Assembly (NCBI RefSeq): GCF_002272745.1
Contig: NZ_NPBD01000014.1
Coordinates: 1-64,000 of the forward strand
Reading direction: 5' to 3'
DNA: 64,000 nucleotides
From: Terribacillus saccharophilus
Lineage (GTDB): Bacteria > Bacillota > Bacilli > Bacillales > Amphibacillaceae
The stretch's first letter is position 1, and every line of letters begins with the position of its first letter. The position numbers were made by a program, and so were the translations under genes. Positions 27,468 through 35,764 of the stretch are shown one piece after another. A model generated the notes under the pieces. The model had not been told where the DNA came from. It worked only from the letters and a program-made list of their open reading frames with translations, and did not search any database.

Positions 27468-28004
27468 ATGAAACATTATCTAGTGATCGGGGGAACTGGC
27501 ATGTTGCAAGCAGCTGTACTTGATTGGAATCAGGAGGGGCATAAGGTGACAGTCGTTGCTCGAAAGGAGGAAAGACTCCGACGTTTATCCAAATGTGCTG
27601 CCTATCCAGAGATCCTCCGAACTGTACAAGCAGATTACCATCAGCTAGAAAGCTTTCAAAAAAAGCTTGAAGATCTTCCGGAGCCGGATATCATTGTCAG
27701 TTGGATTCATCGCAGTGGAAACAATGTAATACAGGCTTTGAGCAATATTTATGGCGTATTAGCAAAGAGGGTAGAGCTTTTTCATATAAAAGGAAGCAGT
27801 GCGCATGATCCAAGACAGAACTATACACCTATATATTCTGAGACCATCGATTATCATGAAATCATTCTAGGTTTCCAGCTATCCGGAGGCGCTTCCAGGT
27901 GGCTTACAAATGAGGAAATAGCGAATGGAGTAAGAGAAGCAGTTAAACTGCAGCAGCATCGCTATATTGTCGGAACAGTTGAGCCATGGAGTGCCAGACC
28001 TTAA
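27468..28004 (+). CDS. Short NAD(P)-binding Rossmann protein
   Basis: 178 residues from the ATG at 27468 (GAAGGAGATTATT). The N-terminus MKHYLVIGGTGMLQAAVL is a beta-alpha-beta dinucleotide-binding motif, and VVARKEERL supplies basic residues that often choose NADPH. It is much shorter than a full short-chain dehydrogenase and lacks an obvious YxxxK active site, so it may not be a normal oxidoreductase. A hairpin at 27424-27446 (GGAGTCTGCC / GGCGGGCTCC) lies just upstream. Function unknown. Confidence 0.65.
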   Translation: MKHYLVIGGTGMLQAAVLDWNQEGHKVTVVARKEERLRRLSKCAAYPEILRTVQADYHQLESFQKKLEDLPEPDIIVSWIHRSGNNVIQALSNIYGVLAKRVELFHIKGSSAHDPRQNYTPIYSETIDYHEIILGFQLSGGASRWLTNEEIANGVREAVKLQQHRYIVGTVEPWSARP

Positions 28005-28140
28005 TCTTTGCTTTCTTTGTTTAGAAATATGAAATTTTTTCTTCTGAATTGTTCACAACTTATGGATTCTACCGATAATAGAGATGTGCAACTAGGAAAA
28101 TAGGTCTAGATTTGCCCAAGGATAAACCGGAGGGTTCCCG

Positions 28141-28452
28141 ATGAAGGAAGCAAAAGATCAAGGTTGGGCGTTGGTGGCTAAGCTGATGAAGGAAGAAGAG
28201 AACCTTGCTGTTGAGAGTGAAGAGAATGGATATACCGGGCTTAACGGTAAATTCCTGGCATTGCTAAGCATAGCTGTTTTCGTGACAAACGGAGATGAGC
28301 GTGCACTTCGGCAGCAATTCGAAGCTGCTCTTCTATCCGGCATTTCTGTCCAAGAGATGATGGAGGCAATCCAACATTGTGCATTGTTGAATGGGTTCCC
28401 CCCTTCGCTGAAAGCTATGTCATTATTAAAAGAAGTAGTGGACGACCAATGA
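28141..28452 (+). CDS. Carboxymuconolactone decarboxylase-family protein
   Basis: 103 residues resembling the CMD/AhpD fold: an all-helical protein with LLSIAVFVTNGDERALRQQFEAALLSGIS followed by EMMEAIQHCALLNGFPPSLKA. The CxxC redox pair of AhpD is absent (only one Cys), so a peroxidase-partner role is unlikely. ATG after a GGAGGG-like site. Single gene. Confidence 0.75.
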   Translation: MKEAKDQGWALVAKLMKEEENLAVESEENGYTGLNGKFLALLSIAVFVTNGDERALRQQFEAALLSGISVQEMMEAIQHCALLNGFPPSLKAMSLLKEVVDDQ

Positions 28453-28484
28453 AAAATGCGTGCAGATGATTCTGCGCGCATTTT
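28453..28484. terminator. Bidirectional terminator
   Basis: Fourteen-pair stem AAAATGCGTGCAGA / TCTGCGCGCATTTT between two converging genes. Confidence 0.85.
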
Positions 28485-28485
28485 G

Positions 28486-29442
28486 TCATTTAAAGATATT
28501 GAACCAGCCTTTTCGTTTGAAGCGCCACAACATTACTACGGCAATGACAGCCATCAGCAGCATGGCAACAGGATATCCGTATTTCCATTGCAACTCCGGC
28601 ATATAGGAGAAGTTCATCCCGTATACACCGGCGATAAAGGTTAATGGAATAAAGATGGTGGAGACAATGGTCAGGGTCATCATGATGGCATTCATTCGAT
28701 TGCTATTAATCGACTCGTAGCTGTCTCGCATATCCGATGTGAGCTCCCTGTTGGAATCAACGATTTCCGTAAGTTTCAGCAGATGGTCATAAATATCATT
28801 AAAGTAGGCCTTTTGATTTTGAACAAAATCGAATTTCTGGATGCTGAGCAGTCGGTAAATCAGATCTCTCATTGGTGCAATCGTACGTCGGGTCCGCAGC
28901 AGATCACTGCGAATGTCAAATACTTCATTAATTACAGTTTGAGGTGATTTATGGGCCTCTTCATCCTCTATCTCGTTAAGACGATCCTCCATTTTATACA
29001 ACGGAGGGAAATAATCATCGACCAATTTATCAATCAGATGATAGACAATTTTCGACGGAGAATGCTCTGAGGGAGCTTCTTTCATAACTCGCTGCCAGAC
29101 GTGGTCCGCAGCCATTGATTCTTCGAGATGAAATGTAACTACATATCGTTCAGAGAGAAAGATATCCAATTCATCTGACATGAAAGACTCATGATTCAAT
29201 TCATGAAGAACAAGGAAATGATACCCGTCATATTCATCTAGCTTTGGCCGCTGAAGGAAATGAAAACAGTCCTCGATAGCCAATGGGTGGAAGTGAAAGA
29301 TCTCACCGAGTTTATCTGATTCTGCCTCTGTCGGTACACTAAAATCAACCCAATACCAGAGAATTTCAGGACTGTTTAGTTCCTGATACGGCAGATCTTT
29401 AAGTATTTTTTTGTCACGTGTTATCGCTATGCTGCGTATCAT
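28486..29442 (-). CDS. corA: CorA magnesium/divalent-cation channel
   Basis: 318 residues from an ATG at 29442 (AGGAGGTTGTACC). A long acidic cytoplasmic domain is followed by two C-terminal membrane helices with the diagnostic selectivity motif YGMNF (about residue 277). CorA pentamers carry Mg2+ (also Co2+ or Ni2+) into the cell. I see no Mg2+-sensing leader upstream. The 92 residues in frame before this start have no ribosome binding site. Confidence 0.92.
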   Translation of the reverse strand: MIRSIAITRDKKILKDLPYQELNSPEILWYWVDFSVPTEAESDKLGEIFHFHPLAIEDCFHFLQRPKLDEYDGYHFLVLHELNHESFMSDELDIFLSERYVVTFHLEESMAADHVWQRVMKEAPSEHSPSKIVYHLIDKLVDDYFPPLYKMEDRLNEIEDEEAHKSPQTVINEVFDIRSDLLRTRRTIAPMRDLIYRLLSIQKFDFVQNQKAYFNDIYDHLLKLTEIVDSNRELTSDMRDSYESINSNRMNAIMMTLTIVSTIFIPLTFIAGVYGMNFSYMPELQWKYGYPVAMLLMAVIAVVMLWRFKRKGWFNIFK

Positions 29443-29629
29443 GGTACAACCTCCTGCAATATATAGCCACATTATAACGTATTCGGAGGCAGAGAGAAAA
29501 CGACAAGCAGTGTGATTAAAGAAAAGGGCTATGGGGTATAAAATGAATATACAACCAAGCATAGTAACTGTAGTTAAATTGCTGAAATGCCATTTGTCTG
29601 AATATTTTAAAATTTTATATGCAAAAGTA

Positions 29630-29658
29630 TTGCGCTTTTGGTATGAATCTTTTATAGT
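29630..29658 (+). promoter_or_regulatory. Sigma-A promoter
   Basis: TTGCGC, 17-base spacer, TATAGT, 65 bases before the IDEAL-domain gene. Confidence 0.55.
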
Positions 29659-29722
29659 ATTCAACAACCTACAACAATCACCATTGCTTAGCCAGCCGGT
29701 TAAGCTGAAGGAGGACAACGAT

Positions 29723-30073
29723 ATGTCTGATAATCAAAGCTTTGTAACTGTTGGTGACTGGGTAACAGGACATTCGATAAATGATGAATTATTTACCGGC
29801 TTCGTGGAAGCAGTGAATGCTAAATTGAACACGGTGAAAGTATACGTAACAGAAAGTGACCATAAAAATACGATCGGCAAAACGATCGAAACTTTCCAAA
29901 GCAAGATCAAGTATTTTCCGCCAAGCGTAGAGCCGAGCAGGGCGCATCTTTTGAACCTTATCGATCTATCTCTTATCTCTGGTGATAAGAATTGGTTCCT
30001 GCAGCTGACAGAAGAATTGAAGATACTAGACGAAATGGAATCGGAGTCTAGTACAGAATATATCCCGAATTAA
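29723..30073 (+). CDS. IDEAL-domain protein
   Basis: 116 residues, ATG at 29723 behind AAGGAGGACAACG. Residues ~10-45 (VGDWVTGHSINDELFTGFVE) resemble a small SH3-like beta domain. Residues ~80-105 (LIDLSLISGDKNWFLQLTEEL) match the short IDEAL motif found in several Bacillus regulators and adaptor proteins. Probably a small cytoplasmic adaptor; no target can be named. It has its own promoter and terminator. Confidence 0.7.
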   Translation: MSDNQSFVTVGDWVTGHSINDELFTGFVEAVNAKLNTVKVYVTESDHKNTIGKTIETFQSKIKYFPPSVEPSRAHLLNLIDLSLISGDKNWFLQLTEELKILDEMESESSTEYIPN

Positions 30074-30077
30074 CTGG

Positions 30078-30103
30078 ACCGAGCAGATATTGCTCGGTTT
30101 TTT
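30078..30103 (+). terminator. Terminator
   Basis: Stem ACCGAGCA / TGCTCGGT and a T tract. Confidence 0.85.
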
Positions 30104-30345
30104 ATTTTCTTAAAAAAGAATAGTGATATCTGGTACGAGTTCAGATTGAGTACCCTAGATGTATCAAAAGTCGATAGATGGAGTAATCCCGTGGGAGGAG
30201 ATGAAGGTAGGAGCATGAGGAGCTATTTAAGGAGATGCTGTGCAAGATATTGCTGGCTGCTGATTTGAAGTTATAGGAGGTAATCCTTTCTATTGTAGAG
30301 AAGTAATGTATAGCCTGCATTCTGCTCACAAAAGGAGAGGGATTC

Positions 30346-31074
30346 ATGAAAAAGCTAATTATAAATGCGGATGATTTTGGGTATTCCCGTGCCGTAAACC
30401 ACGGTATTCTTGATTGTTTTCAAAATGGGATATTAACATCAGCTACAATGATGGTCAATATGCCGGGTGCTGGACACGCAGCTGCGCTAGCTAAGGAGCA
30501 TCAAAATCTTGGCGTCGGTATCCACTTAGTGCTGACATGCGGAGAACCACTATTAACGACACATAAGACAATAGTCGATAGTAATGGTTCTTTCCGTAAT
30601 CTAGCATTTTATCAAGGCTCCTATATGATTGATCGGGAGGAAGTGAAAGCGGAGTGGCAAGCACAGATCGAACGCTTTCTTTCTTTCGGGCTTACACCGA
30701 CACATTTGGATAGTCATCACCATATCAATACCTATAAAGAAATCGATGAAGTATTTCTTGAACTTGCAGATAAGTATAGCTTACCTGTCCGCCATAATAT
30801 GAAGCTGCCAGCAGCGTATGTCACAACGGAAAAATTTGAGTTGTCTCTAGAGAAAGCTTTGGCTGATGAAGATTCACTGTTAGAGATTTTCGGTGACGCA
30901 GATACTCTTGAAGTGATGTCCCATCCAGGTTATTTGGATAAAGCTATCTATACAGGATCCTCTTATAATTATCCGCGACTGGATGAAGTAGAATTACTCA
31001 CATCCAGTAAAGTGGTTGATTGGATCAAACAAAGCAAGACAATTGAGTTGGCGACATTCACACATATCGCTTAA
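30346..31074 (+). CDS. ChbG/YdjC-family carbohydrate deacetylase
   Basis: 242 residues. Metal-binding and catalytic motifs of the family: NADDFGYS (residues 6-13), GIHLVLT, HLDSHHHIN and MSHPG. ChbG removes an acetyl group from chitobiose-type oligosaccharides. In Bacillus the protein often stands beside sugar PTS genes, but here it is alone, so its substrate is uncertain. ATG at 30346 with AAAGGAGAGGG. The 240 bases upstream hold no gene I can support. Confidence 0.85.
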   Translation: MKKLIINADDFGYSRAVNHGILDCFQNGILTSATMMVNMPGAGHAAALAKEHQNLGVGIHLVLTCGEPLLTTHKTIVDSNGSFRNLAFYQGSYMIDREEVKAEWQAQIERFLSFGLTPTHLDSHHHINTYKEIDEVFLELADKYSLPVRHNMKLPAAYVTTEKFELSLEKALADEDSLLEIFGDADTLEVMSHPGYLDKAIYTGSSYNYPRLDEVELLTSSKVVDWIKQSKTIELATFTHIA

Positions 31075-31087
31075 GCTGAGAGAGCAA

Positions 31088-31348
31088 TCATCGCTCCCTC
31101 ACTTGAATCCCAAAAAGATCCTCAATCTTTTCATTCATAAACTGATAGGATGCTTCGATACCAGCATTATAAAAAATAGGACCTAGTTCTTTAATGATAA
31201 AGTCGAGCAGCAGACCTGCGGCCAGGTCGCCTAGCTGTTCGTCTTTTTCTTGTTCGAAATACGTTTGCAGGGAACTTATCATTTCATTGCGCTCGGTGTC
31301 ATTTAATTGGATTGGGTTTTGCACGTGTTTTTCCCTCCGTTGGCTCAT
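31088..31348 (-). CDS. DUF2164-family protein
   Basis: 86 residues. The pattern LNDTERNEMISSLQTYFEQEKDEQLGDLAAGLLLDFIIKELGPIFYNAGIE is typical of DUF2164: small conserved cytoplasmic proteins of unknown function. It converges with the ChbG gene and is divergent from the next gene. Confidence 0.8.
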   Translation of the reverse strand: MSQRREKHVQNPIQLNDTERNEMISSLQTYFEQEKDEQLGDLAAGLLLDFIIKELGPIFYNAGIEASYQFMNEKIEDLFGIQVRER

Positions 31349-31412
31349 TTTCGTTTCATTATAGCAGAAAGTTCTGCTAGACTTTAGAAAAGGAAAAAAG
31401 GTGGGAGTAACG

Positions 31413-31631
31413 ATGGCAGAATTATCTTATGAGATTGTGAAAGAACTCGGAGTGCTATCCGTATCACCTAAAGGATGGCAGAAGGAACTCAATTTAATCA
31501 GCTGGAATGGGCGGGAGCCAAAGTATGATATCCGGGACTGGGCGCCGGAACATGAGAAGATGGGTAAAGGTGTCACGTTGTCTGCTGAAGAAGTCAGTGC
31601 ATTGCGCTCTCTATTGCAGGAGCAGGACTGA
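31413..31631 (+). CDS. YdbC/PC4-like small DNA-binding protein
   Basis: 72 residues (ATG 31413; GGTGGGAG upstream). The sequence VSPKGWQKELNLISWNGREPKYDIRDWAP is the YdbC/PC4-type single-stranded DNA-binding fold, in which conserved Trp and Lys contact the strand. It lies directly before a uracil-DNA-glycosylase-like gene, with two bases between stop and start, supporting a role linked to DNA repair or single-stranded DNA. Confidence 0.75.
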   Translation: MAELSYEIVKELGVLSVSPKGWQKELNLISWNGREPKYDIRDWAPEHEKMGKGVTLSAEEVSALRSLLQEQD

Positions 31632-31632
31632 C

Positions 31633-32265
31633 ATGCTGCCGGAGAAGTTGGTCCAGCTAGCCAAAGAAAGGATGGCTCCTTATCCGTGTGAAGGTTTCCT
31701 GCCAGGAAGAGGGCCGAAGCATCCAGTTCTTTTCTTTGTCGGAGAAGCACCAGGGGAGACGGAGATACATAGCCTGGTGCCATTCAGCGGAAGAGCTGGC
31801 AAGGAACTGGATCTGTTTCTGGAGAGAGCTGCTGTGGATAGATCAGAAGTTTTTATATCAAGCGCAGTCAGAAGCAGACCATATCAATATAAGACAAAGC
31901 AAATACGCGGTGAGACCGTTACGAAGAAATACAATCGCACACCGACAAAGGCTGAAGTTCTTGCACATGCGCCTGTGCTTGATTATGAAATTGACCAAGC
32001 GGAACCTGAAGTTCTCGTGACTCTGGGGAGAATAGGCTGGGAACGGATAACTGGTTCGAAGGAGAAAATTACGGAAGTTGCTGGAAAGCTGATAGAACAG
32101 CCGATTCAGCAATTGAAAAGCTTAGAGGAGGATTCTTTCATCCTTTCCGAGAAGGTATATCGCATCTTCCCGACTTACCATCCAGCCTCCGTTTTTTATA
32201 ATCCGGGCCTGCGGCCGGTAATCGAAGAGCATGCCTATAAGATTCGCGAACTTCTGAACAGATAA
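31633..32265 (+). CDS. UDG-superfamily protein lacking the iron-sulfur cysteines
   Basis: 210 residues. Uracil-DNA glycosylase family 4 motifs are visible: VGEAPGETE (about 34-42), PFSGRAGKELD and a late HPA motif in TYHPASVFYNP. However, family 4 normally has four Cys holding a 4Fe-4S cluster, and this protein has a single Cys (residue 19). The usual NVVKCRPP segment reads SSAVRSRPY. It may be a cluster-free variant with altered activity. Start ATG 31633 is coupled to the upstream PC4-like gene. Confidence 0.72.
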   Translation: MLPEKLVQLAKERMAPYPCEGFLPGRGPKHPVLFFVGEAPGETEIHSLVPFSGRAGKELDLFLERAAVDRSEVFISSAVRSRPYQYKTKQIRGETVTKKYNRTPTKAEVLAHAPVLDYEIDQAEPEVLVTLGRIGWERITGSKEKITEVAGKLIEQPIQQLKSLEEDSFILSEKVYRIFPTYHPASVFYNPGLRPVIEEHAYKIRELLNR

Positions 32266-32278
32266 GGAGAGAGATGTA

Positions 32279-32638
32279 ATGGACAAGGTCAACGGTAAAG
32301 TAATCGGATTTGAATTGAACAGCCAAGATCCGGACAAGGCAGCGAGCTTCTATGCTAATGTGTTCGGCTGGAAGGTCGGTGCTCCGAATTGGGGTTATCA
32401 TGAGGTAGAAACAGCCGGAGAAATTGATGGCGGAATCAGTAAAGGACCGCATGATTTTCCACATGGGACAAGAATTCAGATAGAGGTGGAAGACATGGAT
32501 AAAGCAATTCAAGCTGCCAAAGAAGAAGGGGCAGTAGTTGTCCGTGAAAAGATGGATTTTGGTTCTTTCTATCTCGCTTATTTAATTGACCCAGTCGGAA
32601 TCGGAATTGGACTGGTGCAGTCTAGCTCCAAAGACTAG
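32279..32638 (+). CDS. VOC-family (glyoxalase/dioxygenase-like) protein
   Basis: 119 residues forming one vicinal-oxygen-chelate module pair: IGFELNSQDPDKAASFYANVFGWKV at the start and DPVGIGIGLVQ at the end. This resembles the small YdcJ-like VOC proteins. Substrate not known. It starts 13 bases after the UDG-like gene and is probably in the same operon. Confidence 0.8.
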   Translation: MDKVNGKVIGFELNSQDPDKAASFYANVFGWKVGAPNWGYHEVETAGEIDGGISKGPHDFPHGTRIQIEVEDMDKAIQAAKEEGAVVVREKMDFGSFYLAYLIDPVGIGIGLVQSSSKD

Positions 32639-32661
32639 AAACTGCGGCTTAAGCGATAAAG

Positions 32662-32693
32662 CCTTGCGTGAGGAAAAGGCACCTCACGCAAGG
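32662..32693. other. Strong hairpin without T tract
   Basis: Perfect twelve-pair inverted repeat CCTTGCGTGAGG / CCTCACGCAAGG with an eight-base loop, about 24 bases after the VOC gene. No T run follows, so it is not a standard terminator. Confidence 0.6.
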
Positions 32694-32741
32694 ATCTCAC
32701 TTACTCCTCCGTTTCTAAGCGGTCTTTTCCACTTTTCTATA

Positions 32742-32781
32742 AAAAAACAGGCGTATCAGCTGACTGATACGCCTGTTTTTT
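32742..32781. terminator. Bidirectional terminator
   Basis: Stem of about eighteen pairs (AAAAAACAGGCGTATCAG / CTGATACGCCTGTTTTTT) ending the mreBH gene and possibly the operon converging on it. Confidence 0.88.
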
Positions 32782-33787
32782 ATTTTGCTGCTTTTTGCAG
32801 TTTAGTAATCATCTGCAAGGCACGACCTGTGCCGATTGCAACGGATTCAAGTGGATTCGGAGCCAAATGAACAGGAACTGAGATCTCAGATGCAAGCCAT
32901 TGCTGCATTCCTTTTAACAATGCGCCTCCGCCAGTCAAGATGACACCGTGGTCAACGATATCTCCGCTTAGTTCAGGCGGGCAGTCTTCCAACGTCATAC
33001 GAATTGTTTCGAGAATCTGCTCCAATGATTCCTTAAGAGCTACTTGTACTTCCTTAGAAGAAATCCCGACAGTCTTCGGTAATCCTGTTACCATATCACG
33101 GCCGCGGACATCCATCATCAATTCATCATGGTCAATCAAAGCATAGCCGATTTCCATTTTAATCTGTTCTGCAGTTCTTTCCCCAATAAGGATATTGTAC
33201 TGCTTGCGGATATATTGGATGATTTCTTCATCCATTGAATCCCCGCCGATGCGGACAGAACGGCAAGAAACAACGCCGCCGAATGAGATAATACCAACTT
33301 CACTTGTACCGCCGCCGATATCTACAATAACATTCGCAACTGGTTCATCTACTGGCAGGTCAGCTCCAATTGCTGCAGCAATTGGTTCTTCAATCAAGTG
33401 AACATTTTTAGCACCATACGATTTGACCGCATTATGTATAGCGCGTCTTTCAACGGAAGTACTTCCAGACGGTGTGCAGACAACGATAGTTGGTTTGCGA
33501 AGAGAAGAGCCCATCACTTTGCTTACTTTTTTCAGGATTTCTTTCAATAATTGAGCTGTTACATCATAGTCAGCGATTACGCCATCTTTTAATGGACGAA
33601 TAGGTACGATATTCTTAGGAGTTTTACCGACCATTTCTTTCGCTTCTGCTCCTACAGCAACCACGTTTTTTGTTTCCATATCAATCGCAACCACAGAAGG
33701 TTCATTCAATACGATTCCTTTTTGTTTTGTATACACAAGTATATTTGCAGTGCCAAGGTCTATTCCGATTTCGGGATTAGAAAACAT
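32780..33787 (-). CDS. mreBH: Rod-shape-determining actin homologue MreBH
   Basis: 335 residues, the length of B. subtilis MreBH. The start [19 protein letters not shown] and the phrases [53 protein letters not shown] and [11 protein letters not shown] follow MreBH closely, more than MreB or Mbl. These are the phosphate 1, connect 1, phosphate 2 and adenosine loops of the actin fold. MreBH filaments under the membrane direct side-wall synthesis and the autolysin LytE. Monocistronic; a possible sigma-I-type box lies upstream. Confidence 0.88.
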   Translation of the reverse strand: MFSNPEIGIDLGTANILVYTKQKGIVLNEPSVVAIDMETKNVVAVGAEAKEMVGKTPKNIVPIRPLKDGVIADYDVTAQLLKEILKKVSKVMGSSLRKPTIVVCTPSGSTSVERRAIHNAVKSYGAKNVHLIEEPIAAAIGADLPVDEPVANVIVDIGGGTSEVGIISFGGVVSCRSVRIGGDSMDEEIIQYIRKQYNILIGERTAEQIKMEIGYALIDHDELMMDVRGRDMVTGLPKTVGISSKEVQVALKESLEQILETIRMTLEDCPPELSGDIVDHGVILTGGGALLKGMQQWLASEISVPVHLAPNPLESVAIGTGRALQMITKLQKAAK

Positions 33788-34286
33788 TATATTTCCTCCA
33801 ATAATGACATATTTCTACTATATTTATTCTCCCCCGTATAAAGCTTTATGGGGGTAGATCTGTCAAAGAGCTAAAAAGCCGCTAAAATTCGACATAATTC
33901 ATTCTATCACCTGGTATAGAGGTGTTAAAGAGATACCTTTATCCTAATTTGGGAGATTAAACTAATAAGTCTAGGAGAAATGGATTATAAGGAAGGAATG
34001 AGAGCAAGTCAATTTACAGATAGATTACAAAAAATGAGGTATTGTTACAAAAACTAGGAATAAAAAAAGGTGTCAATCCTAATTTCCATCCAATAAATAG
34101 AAGGACATCTGTTTATTGCTAGTTTCATAGCCTATAAAGCGGGTACGATTTCGCATAAGAACCGACTTTTTGCTAGCGCTGTTCAGGAATGAGATCCTAT
34201 TGGAAATTATAGGCTGCAATATTACAAGAAAACCCATGCTATGATGTTGCTGCATCAAAAACAGATATCTCGAAAGGAGCAACATC
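33788..34286. other. Long intergenic region, mreBH / CAP gene
   Basis: This 499-base region contains the mreBH leader, a hairpin of CCCCC (33831-33835), a self-complementary ATAAAGCTTTAT core and GGGGG (33850-33854), and the CAP-gene leader. Open frames here are short and unsupported. A riboswitch, small RNA or dual long leaders could be present, but I recognise none. Confidence 0.5.
33850..33855 (-). promoter_or_regulatory. Possible sigma-I -35 box before mreBH
   Basis: On the minus strand ACCCCC, followed 13 bases later by CGGG, resembles the B. subtilis sigma-I pattern (ACCCCC, then CGAA) known to drive mreBH and lytE. The -10 match is poor. Confidence 0.3.
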
Positions 34287-35129
34287 ATGTTTAAGAAAGT
34301 ATTAGTAACAACACTATCTACAGCTATCCTAGCAGGTGGCGCTTTGGCAGGAACAGCAAATGCAAATGCTGCACCAGCTCAACCAACTAAAGAAGAAGCT
34401 CAAGTGCACGTAGCACAAGTAGTGAAAAGCGGATCTTTCTCTTCTATCGAAGATTTGAATAAATGGGTGAATGAATATCTATCAGCTTATAACATTCACA
34501 TTAATACTGATAGCTTGCTAGCGAAGTACAATGTACAGCAGCCAGCTCAACAGGAGAAAGCACAGACTCAAGCACCTAAGCAAGAGGAAGCGAAAGCACC
34601 TGCTTCTAATAAAGAAGAGCAAAAAGCTGCTCCGAAAAAAGAAGAAAAAGCTGATGAGCAAGCAACTGAACAAAAAGCTCAAGCTCCAGCACAAAAACAA
34701 GAAACTGCTTCTGATAACAAGCAAACAGAAGAAAAACAAGCTACTGAAGGCCTAAGTGCATTCGAACAGCAAGTAGTGGACTTGACTAACAAAGAGCGTG
34801 AAAAAGCTGGTCTTAAAGCTTTGAAAGCTGATACTGAACTAAGCAAAGTAGCTCGTGCGAAATCCAAAGATATGGCTGACAATGGTTACTTCGATCACAA
34901 CAGCCCAACTTACGGTTCTCCGTTCGATATGATGAAATCTTTCGGTATTTCTTATAAAACTGCAGGTGAAAACATCGCTCAAGGACAAAAGACTCCAGAA
35001 GAAGTCGTTAAAGCGTGGATGAACAGCCAAGGTCACCGTGAGAATATCCTTAACCCTGATTACACTAATATCGGTGTAGGTTATGTAGAAAACGGTAACT
35101 ACTGGACACAGCAATTTATTGGTAAATAA
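34287..35129 (+). CDS. Secreted CAP/SCP-domain protein (YkwD-like)
   Basis: 280 residues. Signal peptide with cleavage near TANANA-AP. A short helical region precedes a long Lys/Glu/Gln/Ala-rich linker (about residues 85-152). A C-terminal CAP domain (about 157-280) follows with the conserved His and Glu residues (YFDHNSPTYG, AGENIAQG, HRENILNPDYTNIGVGY). CAP proteins of spore-formers are secreted and often tied to spore or cell wall, but the molecular activity is unclear. Good GAAAGGAGC site. Confidence 0.85.
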   Translation: MFKKVLVTTLSTAILAGGALAGTANANAAPAQPTKEEAQVHVAQVVKSGSFSSIEDLNKWVNEYLSAYNIHINTDSLLAKYNVQQPAQQEKAQTQAPKQEEAKAPASNKEEQKAAPKKEEKADEQATEQKAQAPAQKQETASDNKQTEEKQATEGLSAFEQQVVDLTNKEREKAGLKALKADTELSKVARAKSKDMADNGYFDHNSPTYGSPFDMMKSFGISYKTAGENIAQGQKTPEEVVKAWMNSQGHRENILNPDYTNIGVGYVENGNYWTQQFIGK

Positions 35130-35148
35130 TTCAGATTATTGTATAATG

Positions 35149-35178
35149 AAAAGCAACCGATTATAATCGGTTGCTTTT
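35149..35178 (+). terminator. Terminator of the CAP gene
   Basis: Perfect palindrome with half AAAAGCAACCGATTA, then TCTTGT; it ends 22 bases before the next start. Confidence 0.8.
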
Positions 35179-35200
35179 CTTGTATGTAGGGAGTGATTAT

Positions 35201-35572
35201 ATGGATCTGATTTCGCTGCTTGCAGAAGAACGAATCAAGCAGGCTGAAGCCAATGGAGAGTTCCGTAACCTTCCAGGAGCAGGAAAACCTTTGGAGCTTG
35301 AGGATCTATCCGGTGTACCGGAGGATATGCGGATGAGCTACAAAATTCTCAAGAATGCTGGGTATATTCCGCCTGAAATGGAGCTTCAAAAAGAGATTGT
35401 AGCACTTCGCGATTTACTTCACGTTTGTACGAACGATACTGAGCGGGCGGCTTATCGGAAGCGGATCAGCGAGAAAGAGATTCAATACGAAGCACTGCTT
35501 CAGAAGCTTAAGCAAAGTTCGACAGGCACCCTCAGTCAATATCGAGAACAAATCGAACATAAACTAACATAA
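35201..35572 (+). CDS. DUF1992 (DnaJ-homologue C28-like) protein
   Basis: 123 residues, ATG after TAGGGAGTG. The conserved opening LAEERIKQAEANGEFRNLPGAGKPL and IPPEMELQKEI match DUF1992. The rest is a long charged helix. Cytoplasmic and of unknown role. A start at 35171 in the same frame lies inside the preceding terminator and is rejected. Confidence 0.8.
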   Translation: MDLISLLAEERIKQAEANGEFRNLPGAGKPLELEDLSGVPEDMRMSYKILKNAGYIPPEMELQKEIVALRDLLHVCTNDTERAAYRKRISEKEIQYEALLQKLKQSSTGTLSQYREQIEHKLT

Positions 35573-35586
35573 CTAAATAGCATTTT

Positions 35587-35740
35587 CTTATCACGAGAGG
35601 TGGAGGGACTGGCCCTTTGAAGCCTCGGCAGCAGGCAGTAATGTACTGTGCCAATTCCAGCAGACGATAGTCTGGCAGATAAGAGGAGCATTTTACCTTG
35701 GATAAGGAGCCTCTTCTGTAAAACAGAAGGGGCTTTTTTT
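35587..35740 (+). promoter_or_regulatory. SAM-I (S-box) riboswitch
   Basis: Aptamer 35587-35683, closed by P1 CTTATC / GATAAG. It contains the S-box signature GAGAGGTGGAGGGACTGGCC and the following AAGCCTCGGCAGC segment. Downstream, a twelve-pair terminator AGCCTCTTCTGT / ACAGAAGGGGCT (35708-35734) with a T tract forms the off state. When S-adenosylmethionine is plentiful, transcription of the flavin monooxygenase should stop. Confidence 0.92.
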
Positions 35741-35764
35741 ACATAATTAGAGGAGTGGAGAACA

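Noticed and set aside
30141..30345. Possible leader RNA or small frame before the ChbG-like gene
   Set aside because: No T-box, riboswitch signature or terminator was seen, and the frames are short.
33980..34057. 25-codon frame in the mreBH/CAP gap
   Set aside because: An AGGAG-like site is only one base from the ATG and the peptide shows no recognisable feature.
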